Assembly: GCA_905194315.1 (NCBI GenBank)
Contig: CAJJRX010000007.1
Span: 1 to 64,000, forward strand
From: an uncultured Sutterella sp.
GTDB lineage: Bacteria; Pseudomonadota; Gammaproteobacteria; Burkholderiales; Burkholderiaceae_F
DNA length: 64,000 nucleotides
Direction of reading: 5' to 3'
The position numbers were made by a program, and so were the translations under genes. Below the pieces are notes generated by a model. The model was not told the origin of the DNA, did no database searches, and saw only the letters and a list, made by a program, of their open reading frames with translations. Shown here one piece after another: positions 9,295 to 18,431 of the stretch (within the stretch, counting starts at the first letter, position 1; each line of letters opens with the position of its first letter).

Positions 9295-10155
9295 ATGGGT
9301 GTGACGAGAAAATTTGGAAAGTTGGAAGGCGGTTCCATGCACGAGAGCGAAGGGTCGCTGCGCATGAATCCCTTCGGTGCACGTTCCGTTCAAGTACACC
9401 GCATGAATGCTCTGAGCCCGGAGGAGGACTGGGTGGCTGAGGAGATTCCGGTGGCGCTTGTCTATAACGGCATTTCTCATGCTGTCATGATGACGACGCC
9501 GAATCTGCTCGAGGAGTTTGCCGTCGGCTTTTCACTTGCCGAGGGCATTGTGCCTGATATTTCTCACATCTACGATATTGAAGTTGCCCGTGCCTGTAAC
9601 GGCATGGAAGTCAAAATTGATATTTCATCAGAGTGTTTCTGGCATCTGAAGGAACACCGCCGCTCGATGACCGGCCGTACCGGGTGCGGGATCTGCGGTG
9701 TGGAAAGCCTTGACGGGGCGATCCGCCATCAGGCTTGTGTGCCTCAGACACAGACCTTTGATATGCGTCTTTACGATCAGGCGCTCGAATATCTGGAAAA
9801 AGTCGAAGAGCTGGGCCAGCTGACAGGATGCACACATGCTGCCGTGTGGGTGAATCCTGACGGGACCCTTGCCGGCGGTGCGGAGGATGTCGGACGTCAT
9901 GTCGCGCTGGACAAACTGCTGGGCATGCGTGCACTCAATGAGTGGACTGACGGAGCACTTTTTGTCAGCTCCCGCGCATCCTATGAGATGGTTCAGAAAG
10001 CGGCAATGTGTGGCGTCGAAATTATGTTTGCCGTTTCTGCTCCGACAGCACTGGCTGTCCGGCTGGCTAATGAGTCTGGGGTGACGCTGTCTGCTTTCTG
10101 TCGACGTCAGAAAGCAAACGTTTATGCGCATCCAGAACGTCTTCTCGGTCTGTAA
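9295..10155 (+). CDS. fdhD: Formate dehydrogenase accessory sulfurtransferase FdhD
   Basis: FdhD carries sulfur from the cysteine desulfurase IscS to the molybdenum cofactor, which is needed for formate dehydrogenase activity. The 286-residue protein shows the functional CxxC loop ([10 protein letters not shown], near residue 125) and the conserved [14 protein letters not shown] segment near residue 198. AGGGAGA lies just before the ATG at 9295, supporting this start. It follows fdhE by 86 bases and ends with a terminator at 10178-10218. Its presence fits a Cys-type FDH, since FdhD acts on the cofactor and not on selenocysteine. Confidence 0.93.
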   Translation: MGVTRKFGKLEGGSMHESEGSLRMNPFGARSVQVHRMNALSPEEDWVAEEIPVALVYNGISHAVMMTTPNLLEEFAVGFSLAEGIVPDISHIYDIEVARACNGMEVKIDISSECFWHLKEHRRSMTGRTGCGICGVESLDGAIRHQACVPQTQTFDMRLYDQALEYLEKVEELGQLTGCTHAAVWVNPDGTLAGGAEDVGRHVALDKLLGMRALNEWTDGALFVSSRASYEMVQKAAMCGVEIMFAVSAPTALAVRLANESGVTLSAFCRRQKANVYAHPERLLGL

Positions 10156-10177
10156 GCGCTGGGAGGGCATTTTTTAT

Positions 10178-10218
10178 CCGGAATCAGTCACTCCGCTGAT
10201 TCCGGCTTTTCTTTTTTT
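10178..10218 (+). terminator. Rho-independent terminator after fdhD
   Basis: A 10-bp stem CCGGAATCAG / CTGATTCCGG is followed by a T-rich tract at 10207-10218. Confidence 0.85.
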
Positions 10219-10343
10219 GCGGGCGGCATTAGCGCAACCTGCCGGGCGAATTTCAGAACTTTTTCTCTGCCAATGGTGCAGAATTGAACGTATCGGTATT
10301 CATCGGTACGTTTTTTTGTTTCTGAAGTCCTCAGGAGGCTGCT

Positions 10344-11882
10344 ATGTCAGAGACCGGTCAGACCGGAAAGCGCAGAAGAAAGAAAATTTTTTCACTGCCT
10401 CTGTCCATTAACCGGCATTGCAGAACGGCTCCGTATCTGCAGATTAGCACAGCAGTGAAGGAGGCGCTCACGAACGGCACGCTCAAAAGCGGTGACCGTC
10501 TGCCGAGCATCCGTGCGCTCGCCAGAGCGATTGGCGTTTCTCCGGAAACGGTGGCCAAGGCCTATACACTGCTCAGAACAATGGGACTGCTCGAAAGTGT
10601 CAGAGGATCGGGCTGCACGGTTATCGAGCCCTCAATAGCCTCAGGGGCGGATCACGCGGACGGCAGAGCTCATGCCGGGGAGCACCTGCAGCGTCAGCGC
10701 GTGACGAGCAAACGGTCGGTGGCCGCGGAAAAGGTGGCCGGCAAATGGTCAGAGTCCGAATCGACCATCCGTCCGTTTATCACCTACGCCTCACCGATGG
10801 GAAAACTCGCCGAGAAAGAATACCTCAGACTTGCCGCGCACTATGCAAGAACCCCATGGTCACACACCGGTTACAGCTCGCCGCAGGGCCATCTGCCGCT
10901 GCGGGAGGTCATTGCCGAAAGAGTGCGTGAGTTCAAGGGCATTATCTGTGAACCGGAAGACATTATCATCACGAGCGGCACCACACAGAACATGGGACTG
11001 ATCAGTGATGTGCTCCTGGAGGAGGGTGAAAACATCTATGTGGAGGACCCGGTTTTCCGGGAAATTGTCCGGGTGCTTCGCTTCAAAGGACTCAATACCG
11101 TGCCGGTGGCAATGGATGAGGAGGGCTTTGATATCGATGCCGCCTGTGCGGCAGCGCCGGCCCGGGCGGCCGTTGTCTGCTCGAGATATCAGTGGCCCAC
11201 CGGACGGGCAATGAGTGAGGCACGCAGAAAAGCCCTTTTTGACTGGGCGGCCTATACAGGCGGCTGGATTGTTGAAGTCGATACGAACTGTCCGCCGTGG
11301 GTGGCAGCAGATACTTTTCAGCCTCTGCGCGCAGAAAAGGACTCGGGCGACTGCGTCATTTACACGGAAAGTTTTTCGTTTCAGTTCTACCCGGGGATCC
11401 GGCTCGGTTTCATCATCGCGCCGCGCAGTATCACCGCCAAATTTGCCGGCGCCAAGTATCTGACAGACTGTTTCACCCCAGAGAGCACTCAGGAGACTGT
11501 CGCACAATTTTTGAAGATGGATGCCTATGTGCAGTACCTGCTCAAGCTCAGAAAGCTCTATCTTGAACGCAATGCCTGTTTCTGGGCGCTGAAGACACAG
11601 CTGCTCGACCCGTATCTGTGCGCGAGCAGCGCTGCTCAGGGTCCCTTTATAACGCTCTATCTGCCTGAGACGATCAGAGATACGGAAGTGGTGGAGGCAC
11701 TTGCCGGAGAAGGTATCAGTGTGCGTGCCGTCAGCAGTCTGATTCACGGCACGAGCAGACTCAATGGGATTGTGCTGAGCCCGGGTCCCTATAGTGAAGC
11801 AGAAATCAGAGCAGGGACCGAAAAAATCCGTGCCTGTCTCGAGGCGCTATCACAGAAAAGTGTACGGTGTACTTCCTCCTGA
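10344..11882 (+). CDS. MocR-type GntR/aminotransferase-like regulator lacking the PLP lysine
   Basis: A winged-helix GntR DNA-binding domain (residues about 20-95, with GDRLPSIRALARAIGVSPET) is fused to a fold-type-I aminotransferase domain, the MocR/PdxR layout. In MocR proteins a lysine in GTFSK holds PLP. The equivalent here reads ESFSFQFYPGIRLG, so the lysine position is Phe346. The SRYQWPTG and GIRLGF landmarks confirm the alignment. Binding of PLP as a Schiff base is therefore unlikely, and the domain may sense another ligand. AGGAGG precedes the ATG at 10344. The gene reads toward the split-barrel gene 80 bases downstream, a likely target. The family is sure, the ligand is unknown. Confidence 0.85.
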   Translation: MSETGQTGKRRRKKIFSLPLSINRHCRTAPYLQISTAVKEALTNGTLKSGDRLPSIRALARAIGVSPETVAKAYTLLRTMGLLESVRGSGCTVIEPSIASGADHADGRAHAGEHLQRQRVTSKRSVAAEKVAGKWSESESTIRPFITYASPMGKLAEKEYLRLAAHYARTPWSHTGYSSPQGHLPLREVIAERVREFKGIICEPEDIIITSGTTQNMGLISDVLLEEGENIYVEDPVFREIVRVLRFKGLNTVPVAMDEEGFDIDAACAAAPARAAVVCSRYQWPTGRAMSEARRKALFDWAAYTGGWIVEVDTNCPPWVAADTFQPLRAEKDSGDCVIYTESFSFQFYPGIRLGFIIAPRSITAKFAGAKYLTDCFTPESTQETVAQFLKMDAYVQYLLKLRKLYLERNACFWALKTQLLDPYLCASSAAQGPFITLYLPETIRDTEVVEALAGEGISVRAVSSLIHGTSRLNGIVLSPGPYSEAEIRAGTEKIRACLEALSQKSVRCTSS

Positions 11883-11889
11883 AGTGTAC
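11860..11889 (+). promoter_or_regulatory. Three direct GTGTAC repeats, probable MocR operator
   Basis: GTGTAC occurs at 11860-11865, 11867-11872 and 11884-11889, across the end of the regulator gene and 74 bases before the next ATG. MocR regulators commonly bind direct repeats near the genes they control. Assignment to this regulator is inference. Confidence 0.45.
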
Positions 11890-11962
11890 CAGGTCATGCG
11901 GATCTCCTTTTCTAGAATTTGTCTTGTCAGCAAAAGGCAACCCCAAAAAAAGGAGAAACAAA

Positions 11963-12556
11963 ATGGCTTTGCAACGCAGAACTTTACTGAAAATGGCTGT
12001 CGCACCGGCGCTCGCCGTGAGTCTGAACGCTACCGCCGCGGAAGAAGGCAAGAGCACGGAACGTCCGATGCGCCGCAGCGACCGTGCGCTCGATGAAAAA
12101 CATATTCTCGAAGCAATCCGCCGTACCGATCACGCTGTGCTGAGCACGGCGGACAAAACCGGCACGCCGTACGGTATTGCCATCACGCCGATCTATCAGG
12201 ACGGCTATATCTATTTCCACAGCTCCGCTGCCGGCGGCCGCAAGGATGACAACATGCTGCAGAATCCGAAGGTGTCTGTGATCTGGATCGCTCATGATCA
12301 CACGGATCCCAAGCTTTATGCCGTGGACTATGTGAGCGTGATTGCTGCCGGTACGGTTTCCAAGGTTACCGATGAGGCTGAACGCAAGCGCATCATGCTT
12401 GACATCTGCAAGCGACATGCGACGGGTGTGCCTCCGGAAGACCATCTCAAAAAGTACAATGCCGGCGCCAAGGCGATCGAAATCTGGAAGATCAAAGTGG
12501 ATAAGCTCACGGGCAAGTCCCGTAATCCGGAACATTGCTTCGGTGCGGAAAAATAA
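11963..12556 (+). CDS. Exported pyridoxamine-5'-phosphate-oxidase-like split-barrel flavoprotein
   Basis: A 197-residue protein with an N-terminal export signal (QRRTLLKMAVAPALAVSL, twin-arginine-like, cleavage near ATAAEE). The FMN-binding split-barrel domain follows, with AVLSTADKTGTPYGIAITPIY and FHSSAAGGRKDDNMLQNPKVSV typical of the PNPOx/nitroreductase-like family. An AAAGGAG lies nine bases before the ATG at 11963; an in-frame longer reading from 11867 lacks such a site. Most relatives are cytoplasmic, so the signal peptide is unusual and suggests a periplasmic FMN reductase or binding protein. Its substrate is not known. It follows the MocR gene and ends at a strong terminator. Confidence 0.8.
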   Translation: MALQRRTLLKMAVAPALAVSLNATAAEEGKSTERPMRRSDRALDEKHILEAIRRTDHAVLSTADKTGTPYGIAITPIYQDGYIYFHSSAAGGRKDDNMLQNPKVSVIWIAHDHTDPKLYAVDYVSVIAAGTVSKVTDEAERKRIMLDICKRHATGVPPEDHLKKYNAGAKAIEIWKIKVDKLTGKSRNPEHCFGAEK

Positions 12557-12580
12557 TTTTAGAGTTTTCTCTGCCTGAAA

Positions 12581-12625
12581 ACGGGTCACTGCATGATGTC
12601 TCCCACTGCAGTGACCCGTACTTTT
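12581..12625 (+). terminator. Rho-independent terminator
   Basis: A 13-bp perfect stem, ACGGGTCACTGCA paired with TGCAGTGACCCGT, is followed by ACTTTTAT. Confidence 0.8.
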
Positions 12626-12708
12626 ATAACCGTGTAACTGTGTAACCTCAACCACCCCTGTTTTTAGCATAACTGTGCCAGTCATGGCCCGGCGGCCATT
12701 AGAGTACA

Positions 12709-14583
12709 ATGGAAAAACAGCGGCCCGACACAGCGGCCGCGTCACTCTTTCCATTGAGCAGGTCACACAGCGTGCGCGCCGTCCTTTTCCTTTTCGCCAT
12801 ATTCGCCGCTCTGACGGAACCGGTACCGGCGTTTTGTGCCGGTGCAGCGCCGTCTGCCGACGGCAGATCCCTGGTAGTGGCTGTTCCGGATTCTTACCTC
12901 ACCAGCTTTGACGGCGGATCGCTCGAGGCACAGTTTGCCGGGTTCAATGAAGCGCTCAGAAACAGCGGCAGCGGTTACCGGCTGACGGCCCAGGCCTTTC
13001 AGGCCTCTGATGCGGTCAGTCAGCTGCAGGCGATGCACCCTGACTTCGTGCTCGCGCCATCCTCCCTGATCATTGCCCTCACCAGTGAAGGTCAGCGTGC
13101 CTACAGTGTTGCAACCCGCAAAGTAACGGAGGCCAGAGAGGCAAGTCACTCCGTCGGCGGGCTGATACTTTCCTCTGCGCACCGCCCCGGGCCCCACAGT
13201 CGGAATGACCTGCAGGGACTTACCGTGGCAACGACCATGCCGCTTGATACCGGCTGGTTGGCCGTGCAGGGTGAGGTGGCGCAGATTCGCTCTGATCCCG
13301 AGCATTTTTTCAGAGAAGTCCTGTTTCTGAACACTCCGGTGCCGAATATTTTTTCAGCGCTTGCCAACGGCAGGGTGGATGCGGCGGTGATTGACACCTG
13401 TATTTTTGAGCGTCTTTCGAGGGAAAAACTAATTGATCCGGCCGATTACCGTGTTGTCAACGACACAAGCAGTGAGGAGCTCGCCTGTGCCAAATCCACC
13501 CGGCTTTATGCCGATGCCAGCCTTTACGCTTTTGAGTGGACGAATGAGCAGGCCGTCAGAGCCGTGCTAAAAGCACTTCTTTCGACAAGCAGAGAGGACC
13601 TCGGCGAGTGGCATGTGCATGTGTCGCTCAGTCCGATGGATGAGCTTCTCAAAACCCTCAAGCTCGGTCCCTATGCCTATCTCAGAACGGTTTCCTGGGA
13701 GGCGCTGTTTAACCGGTACGGTTACGGAATCGCCGCCATTGTGCTCTTAATCCTCTTTCTGATCACCAATGAGGTGCGGCTTAAGCGCCTGGTCACAAAA
13801 CGGACAGCGGAACTCTCCGAGGCGCTTGAGCGGCAGAGAGAAAGTGAGCGTGAGGCCAGGCAGGCCCGCCTGCGACTGGGCAGCCTGGAAAGACGCAACG
13901 TGGTCAATCAGATGTCTGCGATGATTGCACACGAAATCCGCACACCGCTTGGCGCGATTACCAATTTTGCCTCGGTGCTGAAATTTCTGATGCCCGAGGC
14001 GAAAACCCCGGACTCAACCGCCGGTCAGGCTTTGGGCGGCATACTGAAGGAAACCGAACGAATCGGCGGGATTGTGGATCGGGTGCGACAGTATGCAAAA
14101 TCACAGCGCTCGGCACATCAGCTCATGGACATGTCTGCCTCGGTGCGAGAGGCGGTGCGCATCCTTTCGATGACAATGCCGGAATGCCCGCCGCTTGAGG
14201 TGAAAATTCCGCCACAGGCGCTTATCCTCGGCGACAGTCTCGAGATAGAGCTGCTGGTTTTTAACCTCGCTAAAAACGCCGTAGAAGCAGCCTCTCTTGT
14301 GCCTGACCCTCTGGTACGGGTAACCCTTGAAAATGTCTCAGAGAGCCGGAAATGGCGCCTGAGGGTTGAAAATACCGGCCAGGAACTCTCAGAGGAGGCG
14401 TTTGAAAAACTCGGACGCACCATTGACAGTGTGAAGCCGGAGGGGCTCGGGATGGGGCTCTCGATCGTCAGAGGGATTGTGGACAGTCACGGTGCGCTAA
14501 TGCACTTTATGCGCAGGCCCGGCGGCGGACTGGTCGTCGAGTGCAGCTTTAACGAATTAACGGAGGAGGGAGGAGATGTTTAA
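12709..14583 (+). CDS. TtrS-like sensor histidine kinase with periplasmic binding-protein domain
   Basis: Membrane sensor of a two-component system. After a signal segment (about residues 22-45) comes a PhnD-type periplasmic substrate-binding domain (to about residue 335), a transmembrane helix (IAAIVLLILFLITN), a coiled coil and the kinase core. The phosphorylated histidine is His408 in AHEIRTPLGAI. The N box (LAKNAVEAA) and G2 box (GLGMGLSIV) are intact, but the G1 box reads VENTGQ instead of DxGxG. The layout is that of TtrS, the tetrathionate sensor. No strong ribosome site is seen before the ATG, so the start is uncertain. It overlaps the response regulator by eight bases. The signal is unknown, and the adjoining flavoprotein suggests an alternative electron acceptor. 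Confidence 0.85.
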   Translation: MEKQRPDTAAASLFPLSRSHSVRAVLFLFAIFAALTEPVPAFCAGAAPSADGRSLVVAVPDSYLTSFDGGSLEAQFAGFNEALRNSGSGYRLTAQAFQASDAVSQLQAMHPDFVLAPSSLIIALTSEGQRAYSVATRKVTEAREASHSVGGLILSSAHRPGPHSRNDLQGLTVATTMPLDTGWLAVQGEVAQIRSDPEHFFREVLFLNTPVPNIFSALANGRVDAAVIDTCIFERLSREKLIDPADYRVVNDTSSEELACAKSTRLYADASLYAFEWTNEQAVRAVLKALLSTSREDLGEWHVHVSLSPMDELLKTLKLGPYAYLRTVSWEALFNRYGYGIAAIVLLILFLITNEVRLKRLVTKRTAELSEALERQRESEREARQARLRLGSLERRNVVNQMSAMIAHEIRTPLGAITNFASVLKFLMPEAKTPDSTAGQALGGILKETERIGGIVDRVRQYAKSQRSAHQLMDMSASVREAVRILSMTMPECPPLEVKIPPQALILGDSLEIELLVFNLAKNAVEAASLVPDPLVRVTLENVSESRKWRLRVENTGQELSEEAFEKLGRTIDSVKPEGLGMGLSIVRGIVDSHGALMHFMRRPGGGLVVECSFNELTEEGGDV

Positions 14584-15202
14584 GCACCCGATCGTGAGAC
14601 TCGTCGATGATGACGAACTTTTCAGAACCTCTCAGGCCATGCTCCTGCAGGTGAACGGTTTCAGTGTTTCAACCTATGCCTCAGCCAGAGAGTTCCTTGA
14701 CCGGGATGATCCTCAGCGCCCTGGGTGTCTGATTCTGGATGTGCGCATGCCGTATATGACGGGGCTTGAGCTGCAGGAGGTGATGGTCAAACGCGGCTGG
14801 CGGCTGCCGATTATCTTTCTGACGGGGCACGGCGACATATCGATGGCGGTGCATACGATGCAGAACGGCGCGGTGGATTTTCTTGAAAAACCGGTCTCTC
14901 CCGAGGTGCTGATCGCCAAGGTCAGAGCGGCTGTGGATCGCAATCTCTCGGAGTGGGAGAAAATCGATGAGGAGGAGCATCTGCGGGCGGTTTTCGCAAG
15001 CCTCACGCCTCGTGAGGCGCAGGTAATCCGTCTTGCGGCCCTCAATCTTGCCAATAAAGTGATCGCTCAGCGGCTTGATATCGCGGAAACCACAGTGAAA
15101 ATGCACCGTGCAAACGCTTTTGCCAAATTTAACGTCAATAATCCGCTCGATGCGTACCGTCTGCTCTCTCGTATAGGAGTGGTGAGTGATGAGGATCAAT
15201 AG
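14576..15202 (+). CDS. TtrR-like response regulator (FixJ/LuxR-HTH family)
   Basis: A 208-residue DNA-binding response regulator. The receiver domain carries the phosphorylated Asp55 in LILDVRMP, followed by the conserved Thr and Lys (FLTGHGD, LEKPV). The C-terminal LuxR-type helix-turn-helix reads LTPREAQVIRLAALNLANK through ETTVKMHR. It overlaps the kinase by eight bases and the next flavoprotein gene by 14 bases, so sensor, regulator and reductase are one operon. It is the best local candidate for binding the GGGAGGTAGTG palindrome found upstream of three redox genes in the window; that link is inference. Confidence 0.88.
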   Translation: MFKHPIVRLVDDDELFRTSQAMLLQVNGFSVSTYASAREFLDRDDPQRPGCLILDVRMPYMTGLELQEVMVKRGWRLPIIFLTGHGDISMAVHTMQNGAVDFLEKPVSPEVLIAKVRAAVDRNLSEWEKIDEEEHLRAVFASLTPREAQVIRLAALNLANKVIAQRLDIAETTVKMHRANAFAKFNVNNPLDAYRLLSRIGVVSDEDQ

Positions 15203-16676
15203 AGAGCGGCGGCGTTGTCTGCAGGTGCTGTCGGCGGCCCTGACACTGATGGCGGGAGCCGGAGGTGAGGGGGTGCTGGCAGCAGCCCTCAGCGGGACCG
15301 GTCAGGATGAGGACGATGATCAGTTCTGGGATGTGATCGTGGTCGGGAGTGGTCTTGCCGGCTGCGCCGCGGCACTTTCCGCGCTGGAGACCGGCTCAGA
15401 GCGGGTTCTGCTCATTGAGAAGGGACCGATTATCGGCGGGCACAGCTTTCACAGCACCGGCACGCTGGCGGTGGTGAATTCCCCCAACCAGACCCGTCAG
15501 GGTTTAGAAGACTCGATTGACCGGATGTGGCTTGAATCCAGGGCTGTCGGTGGAAAGGGCGCTGACGAGAAACTCATCCGGAAGGTCGGGCGTGACAGTG
15601 AGAGCGCCAGGGAGTGGCTTGAGGACTGCGGTGTGCAGTTTTCTCCTCAGGTGTTTCAGTCGCTCGGCGGTCTGACGCCGAGAAGTCTTCTGGCAAAAAG
15701 CTCTCAGCCGGGTCTCACCTATACCCGTGCGCTCTACGAGACGGCGCTCAAAAAAGGACTGACCGTCCGCCTGAACACCCGTATGACCGGACTTGTACCG
15801 CAGTCAGGTGCTGATGGCCGGTTCTGGCTTCTCGAGAGTGCCCGCGGGAAGGTTTCTGTCAGCTATCGCACCAGAACGGTGGTGATTGCCACGGGCGGCT
15901 TTACCGCCAACAGCGAAATGATCCGGCGCGCGGATCCGCTGCTGCCGGCCGGTATGCACACGACCGCCAACCCCAAGGGCCTGTATTTTGACGGGGCGGA
16001 GGGGGATGGCATTGTGATTGCTGAAGGTCTCGGCGCACAGCTCAAAGACATGCACAATGTGCAGCTGATGCCGCTCACGGGCGGGCGTCTGCTTGACTAT
16101 GTGGGCGGGGATATCTTTGTGGATGCGGAGGGCAGCCGTTTTGTGAATGAGGACGGTAGCTGGAAAACGCTGGAAAAAGCGCTGCTGAAGCTGCCCAACC
16201 AGAAAATGTGGGTGATCACGGATGCGCAGTCCAAAAAAGGCATTAACCTCGGACAGAAACTCGCCGACGGCACGGTGAAAAAGTCGGATACCGTGGCCGA
16301 AATGGCTGTGGCCATGGGGATTGATCCGCAGGTGCTCAAGAAAACCATCGATGAATATAACCGCAATGCCGCCCGCGGAGAGGATCCGCTCTTTGGAAAG
16401 AAAATCTTCACCCAGCAGATTAACAAGCCGCCATACTACTGGGGCGAGGAGCGGCTGCTGCTGCACACAACCCTCGGCGGCATCGCCATTAACGAGCACG
16501 CTGAGGTGCTCAGCGTTGCCGGTCCTCCGATCGAAGGACTGTATGCGGCCGGAGAAACGGTGGGCGGGCTGTTCGGTCTGAGTCGCCTCGGCGGTCTGGC
16601 GATGACTGCCTGTGTGGTCATGGGGCGCGAGGCCGGCAGACAGGCAAGCAGGCGGGCGGTGGCGCTCAAACGCTAG
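15189..16676 (+). CDS. Exported FAD-dependent fumarate-reductase-type flavoprotein
   Basis: A periplasmic flavoprotein of the flavocytochrome c/fumarate reductase family without its own heme or FMN domain. An arginine-rich signal (NRERRRCLQVLSAALTLMAG) precedes the FAD-binding motif VIVVGSGLAGCAAALS near residue 53. Catalytic landmarks of true reductases are kept: a His in LLHTTLGG, an Arg in GSRFVNE and an Arg in GLSRLGGLAM. The ATG at 15189 is nine bases from AGGAG; a GTG at 15186 is an alternative. It overlaps the response-regulator stop, so its expression is tied to the TtrSR-like system. It must receive electrons from a separate cytochrome. Substrate unknown, possibly an unsaturated carboxylate. 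Confidence 0.85.
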   Translation: MRINRERRRCLQVLSAALTLMAGAGGEGVLAAALSGTGQDEDDDQFWDVIVVGSGLAGCAAALSALETGSERVLLIEKGPIIGGHSFHSTGTLAVVNSPNQTRQGLEDSIDRMWLESRAVGGKGADEKLIRKVGRDSESAREWLEDCGVQFSPQVFQSLGGLTPRSLLAKSSQPGLTYTRALYETALKKGLTVRLNTRMTGLVPQSGADGRFWLLESARGKVSVSYRTRTVVIATGGFTANSEMIRRADPLLPAGMHTTANPKGLYFDGAEGDGIVIAEGLGAQLKDMHNVQLMPLTGGRLLDYVGGDIFVDAEGSRFVNEDGSWKTLEKALLKLPNQKMWVITDAQSKKGINLGQKLADGTVKKSDTVAEMAVAMGIDPQVLKKTIDEYNRNAARGEDPLFGKKIFTQQINKPPYYWGEERLLLHTTLGGIAINEHAEVLSVAGPPIEGLYAAGETVGGLFGLSRLGGLAMTACVVMGREAGRQASRRAVALKR

Positions 16677-16730
16677 CCGCACGGCGTTTCCGCTCTGCCG
16701 GAAACTTAGGGTTTCTCCTAATGTGTTACC

Positions 16731-16774
16731 CTGTCCCGCGGGAGGTAGTGATTGCGTTAACAGACGTTCAGAAT
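16731..16774 (+). promoter_or_regulatory. Redox promoter with the GGGAGGTAGTG box
   Basis: CTGTCCCGCGGGAGGTAGTG occupies 16731-16750 and a -10-like CAGAAT lies at 16769-16774, exactly 18 bases after the box. The same 20 bases recur at 29504, and a fuller palindrome at 48689, all with the same 18-base spacing. The palindrome centre sits near -42 of the expected transcription start, a class II activator position. It would drive the flavoprotein at 16844. Confidence 0.7.
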
Positions 16775-16843
16775 GTACCCAACAGCGTGAGAGTCAGAGT
16801 CTCGCACGCCATATGAACCTCAAAACCTGTTGGAGAAACTGTT

Positions 16844-18397
16844 ATGTCGATTGATACCTCCCGTCGTAATCTCTTTAAAAAGGCCGGTGTCGCTTCCGCC
16901 GCCATGCTCGGCTCCTCTTTTGCCATGGCTGCCGGCATCCCTGAAAAGAGCGTACAGAAGTTTGATGAGACCTACGATGTTGTGGTGATCGGTTCCGGTT
17001 TTGCCGGCCTTGCGTGCGCCTACAAGGCGGCTCGCGGCGGCAAAAAGGTCCTCGTGATTGAAAAGATGAGTGTGCTCGGGGGTAACTCCGCCATCTGCGG
17101 CGGTAACGTCGCCTGTCCGGTCAATCCTGTGCAGAAGGCTCAGGGCATCAAAGACAGCAAGGAACTCTTTATTGCGGACTGCCTGAAGGATGGTCTCGGC
17201 ATCAACCACACCGAGCTGCTGAGCACCATTGCCGACCGCTGCAACGACACCATCAAGATGGTGGTTGATCTCGGCTGCGAATTCGTTCCCAACAAGATGC
17301 TCTTTGAAGGCGGTCACTCCGTGCCGCGTTCCTATGAAATCAAGGCCGGCTCCGGCTCCGGTTATATCCGCCCGATGCTCGCCGTGCTCGAAAAGGAACC
17401 GAACGTCACCCTGCGCACGAAGTGCAAGTTCGATGATTTCGTTGTCGACGATGACAACGCCGTGGTGGGTATTGTCTGCCGTGAAAACTATCGCTTCAAT
17501 GCCAAGCTCACGAGCGATGACATGGAAAACAAGACCGGCAAGAAGAAGGTCATTCGTGCCACCAAGGGTGTGATGCTTGCCGCCGGCGGCTTCTCTCGTG
17601 ACACATGGTTCCGCCAGATCCAGGACCCGCGTGTTGTGCCGACGACGGACTCCACGAATCAGCTCGGCGCAACGGCCGGTGTGCTCGTGAAGGCGCTTGC
17701 ACTTGGTGCTGCTCCTGTTCAGCTCTGCTGGCTGCAGTTCCTGCCGTACTGCAATCCCCGTGAAAAGGGCTTCGGTGTGTCGGTGAACTTTACCAACCAC
17801 GCCTGTATGGACCTCGGTCTGGTGGTTGACCGCAAGACCGGTAAGCGCTTCATGGATGAACACGCCGGCCGCAAGATCAAGTCTGATGCGCTGTTCAAGG
17901 TGATCGGCACGGATGAAAACTATCCTATCGCCGTGTGTGACGACGCTATTGTCAAGGCGATCAATCCGAGCTTTGTCAAGCTGCCGCTTGAAATGGGCAC
18001 GGTCAAGAAGTTCAACACGCTCGAAGAGCTTGCTGATCACTTCGGCATCAAGAAGGCTGAATTCCTTGAACAGGTCAAGAAGTTCAACGGCTATGTCAAG
18101 GACGGCAAGGACCCCGAGTTCGGCCGTATCCTGACCTTCAACAACGGTCTGGATGTCTCCAAGGCGCCGTTCTACGGCATTGAATGCTGCCCGAAGATTC
18201 ACCACACCATGGGTGGTGTGATGATCAACCCGAAGGCTCAGGTGATTTCCGCCTACACGCACGAACCGATCAAGGGTCTGTATGCCGGCGGTGAAATTAC
18301 CGGCGGTGTGCACGGTGCTTCCCGTCTCGGTACGGTGGCTGTGATTGATGCACTCACCTTCGGTATGATCGCCGGTGAGGAACTCGCCAAGGCCTAA
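16844..18397 (+). CDS. Tat-exported flavocytochrome-c-type reductase (FAD subunit)
   Basis: A 517-residue periplasmic FAD protein of the fumarate reductase family. A twin-arginine signal (SRRNLFKKAG) runs to about residue 29, and the FAD motif VVVIGSGFAGLACAYKA follows near residue 46. Active-site residues are conserved: His454 in HHTMGG, Arg in GKRFMDE and Arg494 in HGASRLG. No heme-binding CxxCH or FMN_bind domain is present, so it depends on a separate electron donor such as the tetraheme cytochromes encoded at 21423 and 29615. It is transcribed from its own promoter carrying the GGGAGGTAGTG box and ends at a strong terminator. Codon use suggests high expression. Exact substrate unknown. 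Confidence 0.87.
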   Translation: MSIDTSRRNLFKKAGVASAAMLGSSFAMAAGIPEKSVQKFDETYDVVVIGSGFAGLACAYKAARGGKKVLVIEKMSVLGGNSAICGGNVACPVNPVQKAQGIKDSKELFIADCLKDGLGINHTELLSTIADRCNDTIKMVVDLGCEFVPNKMLFEGGHSVPRSYEIKAGSGSGYIRPMLAVLEKEPNVTLRTKCKFDDFVVDDDNAVVGIVCRENYRFNAKLTSDDMENKTGKKKVIRATKGVMLAAGGFSRDTWFRQIQDPRVVPTTDSTNQLGATAGVLVKALALGAAPVQLCWLQFLPYCNPREKGFGVSVNFTNHACMDLGLVVDRKTGKRFMDEHAGRKIKSDALFKVIGTDENYPIAVCDDAIVKAINPSFVKLPLEMGTVKKFNTLEELADHFGIKKAEFLEQVKKFNGYVKDGKDPEFGRILTFNNGLDVSKAPFYGIECCPKIHHTMGGVMINPKAQVISAYTHEPIKGLYAGGEITGGVHGASRLGTVAVIDALTFGMIAGEELAKA

Positions 18398-18431
18398 TCG
18401 CCGACAGATAAGCTGAGGTTTTGTTTTATCG

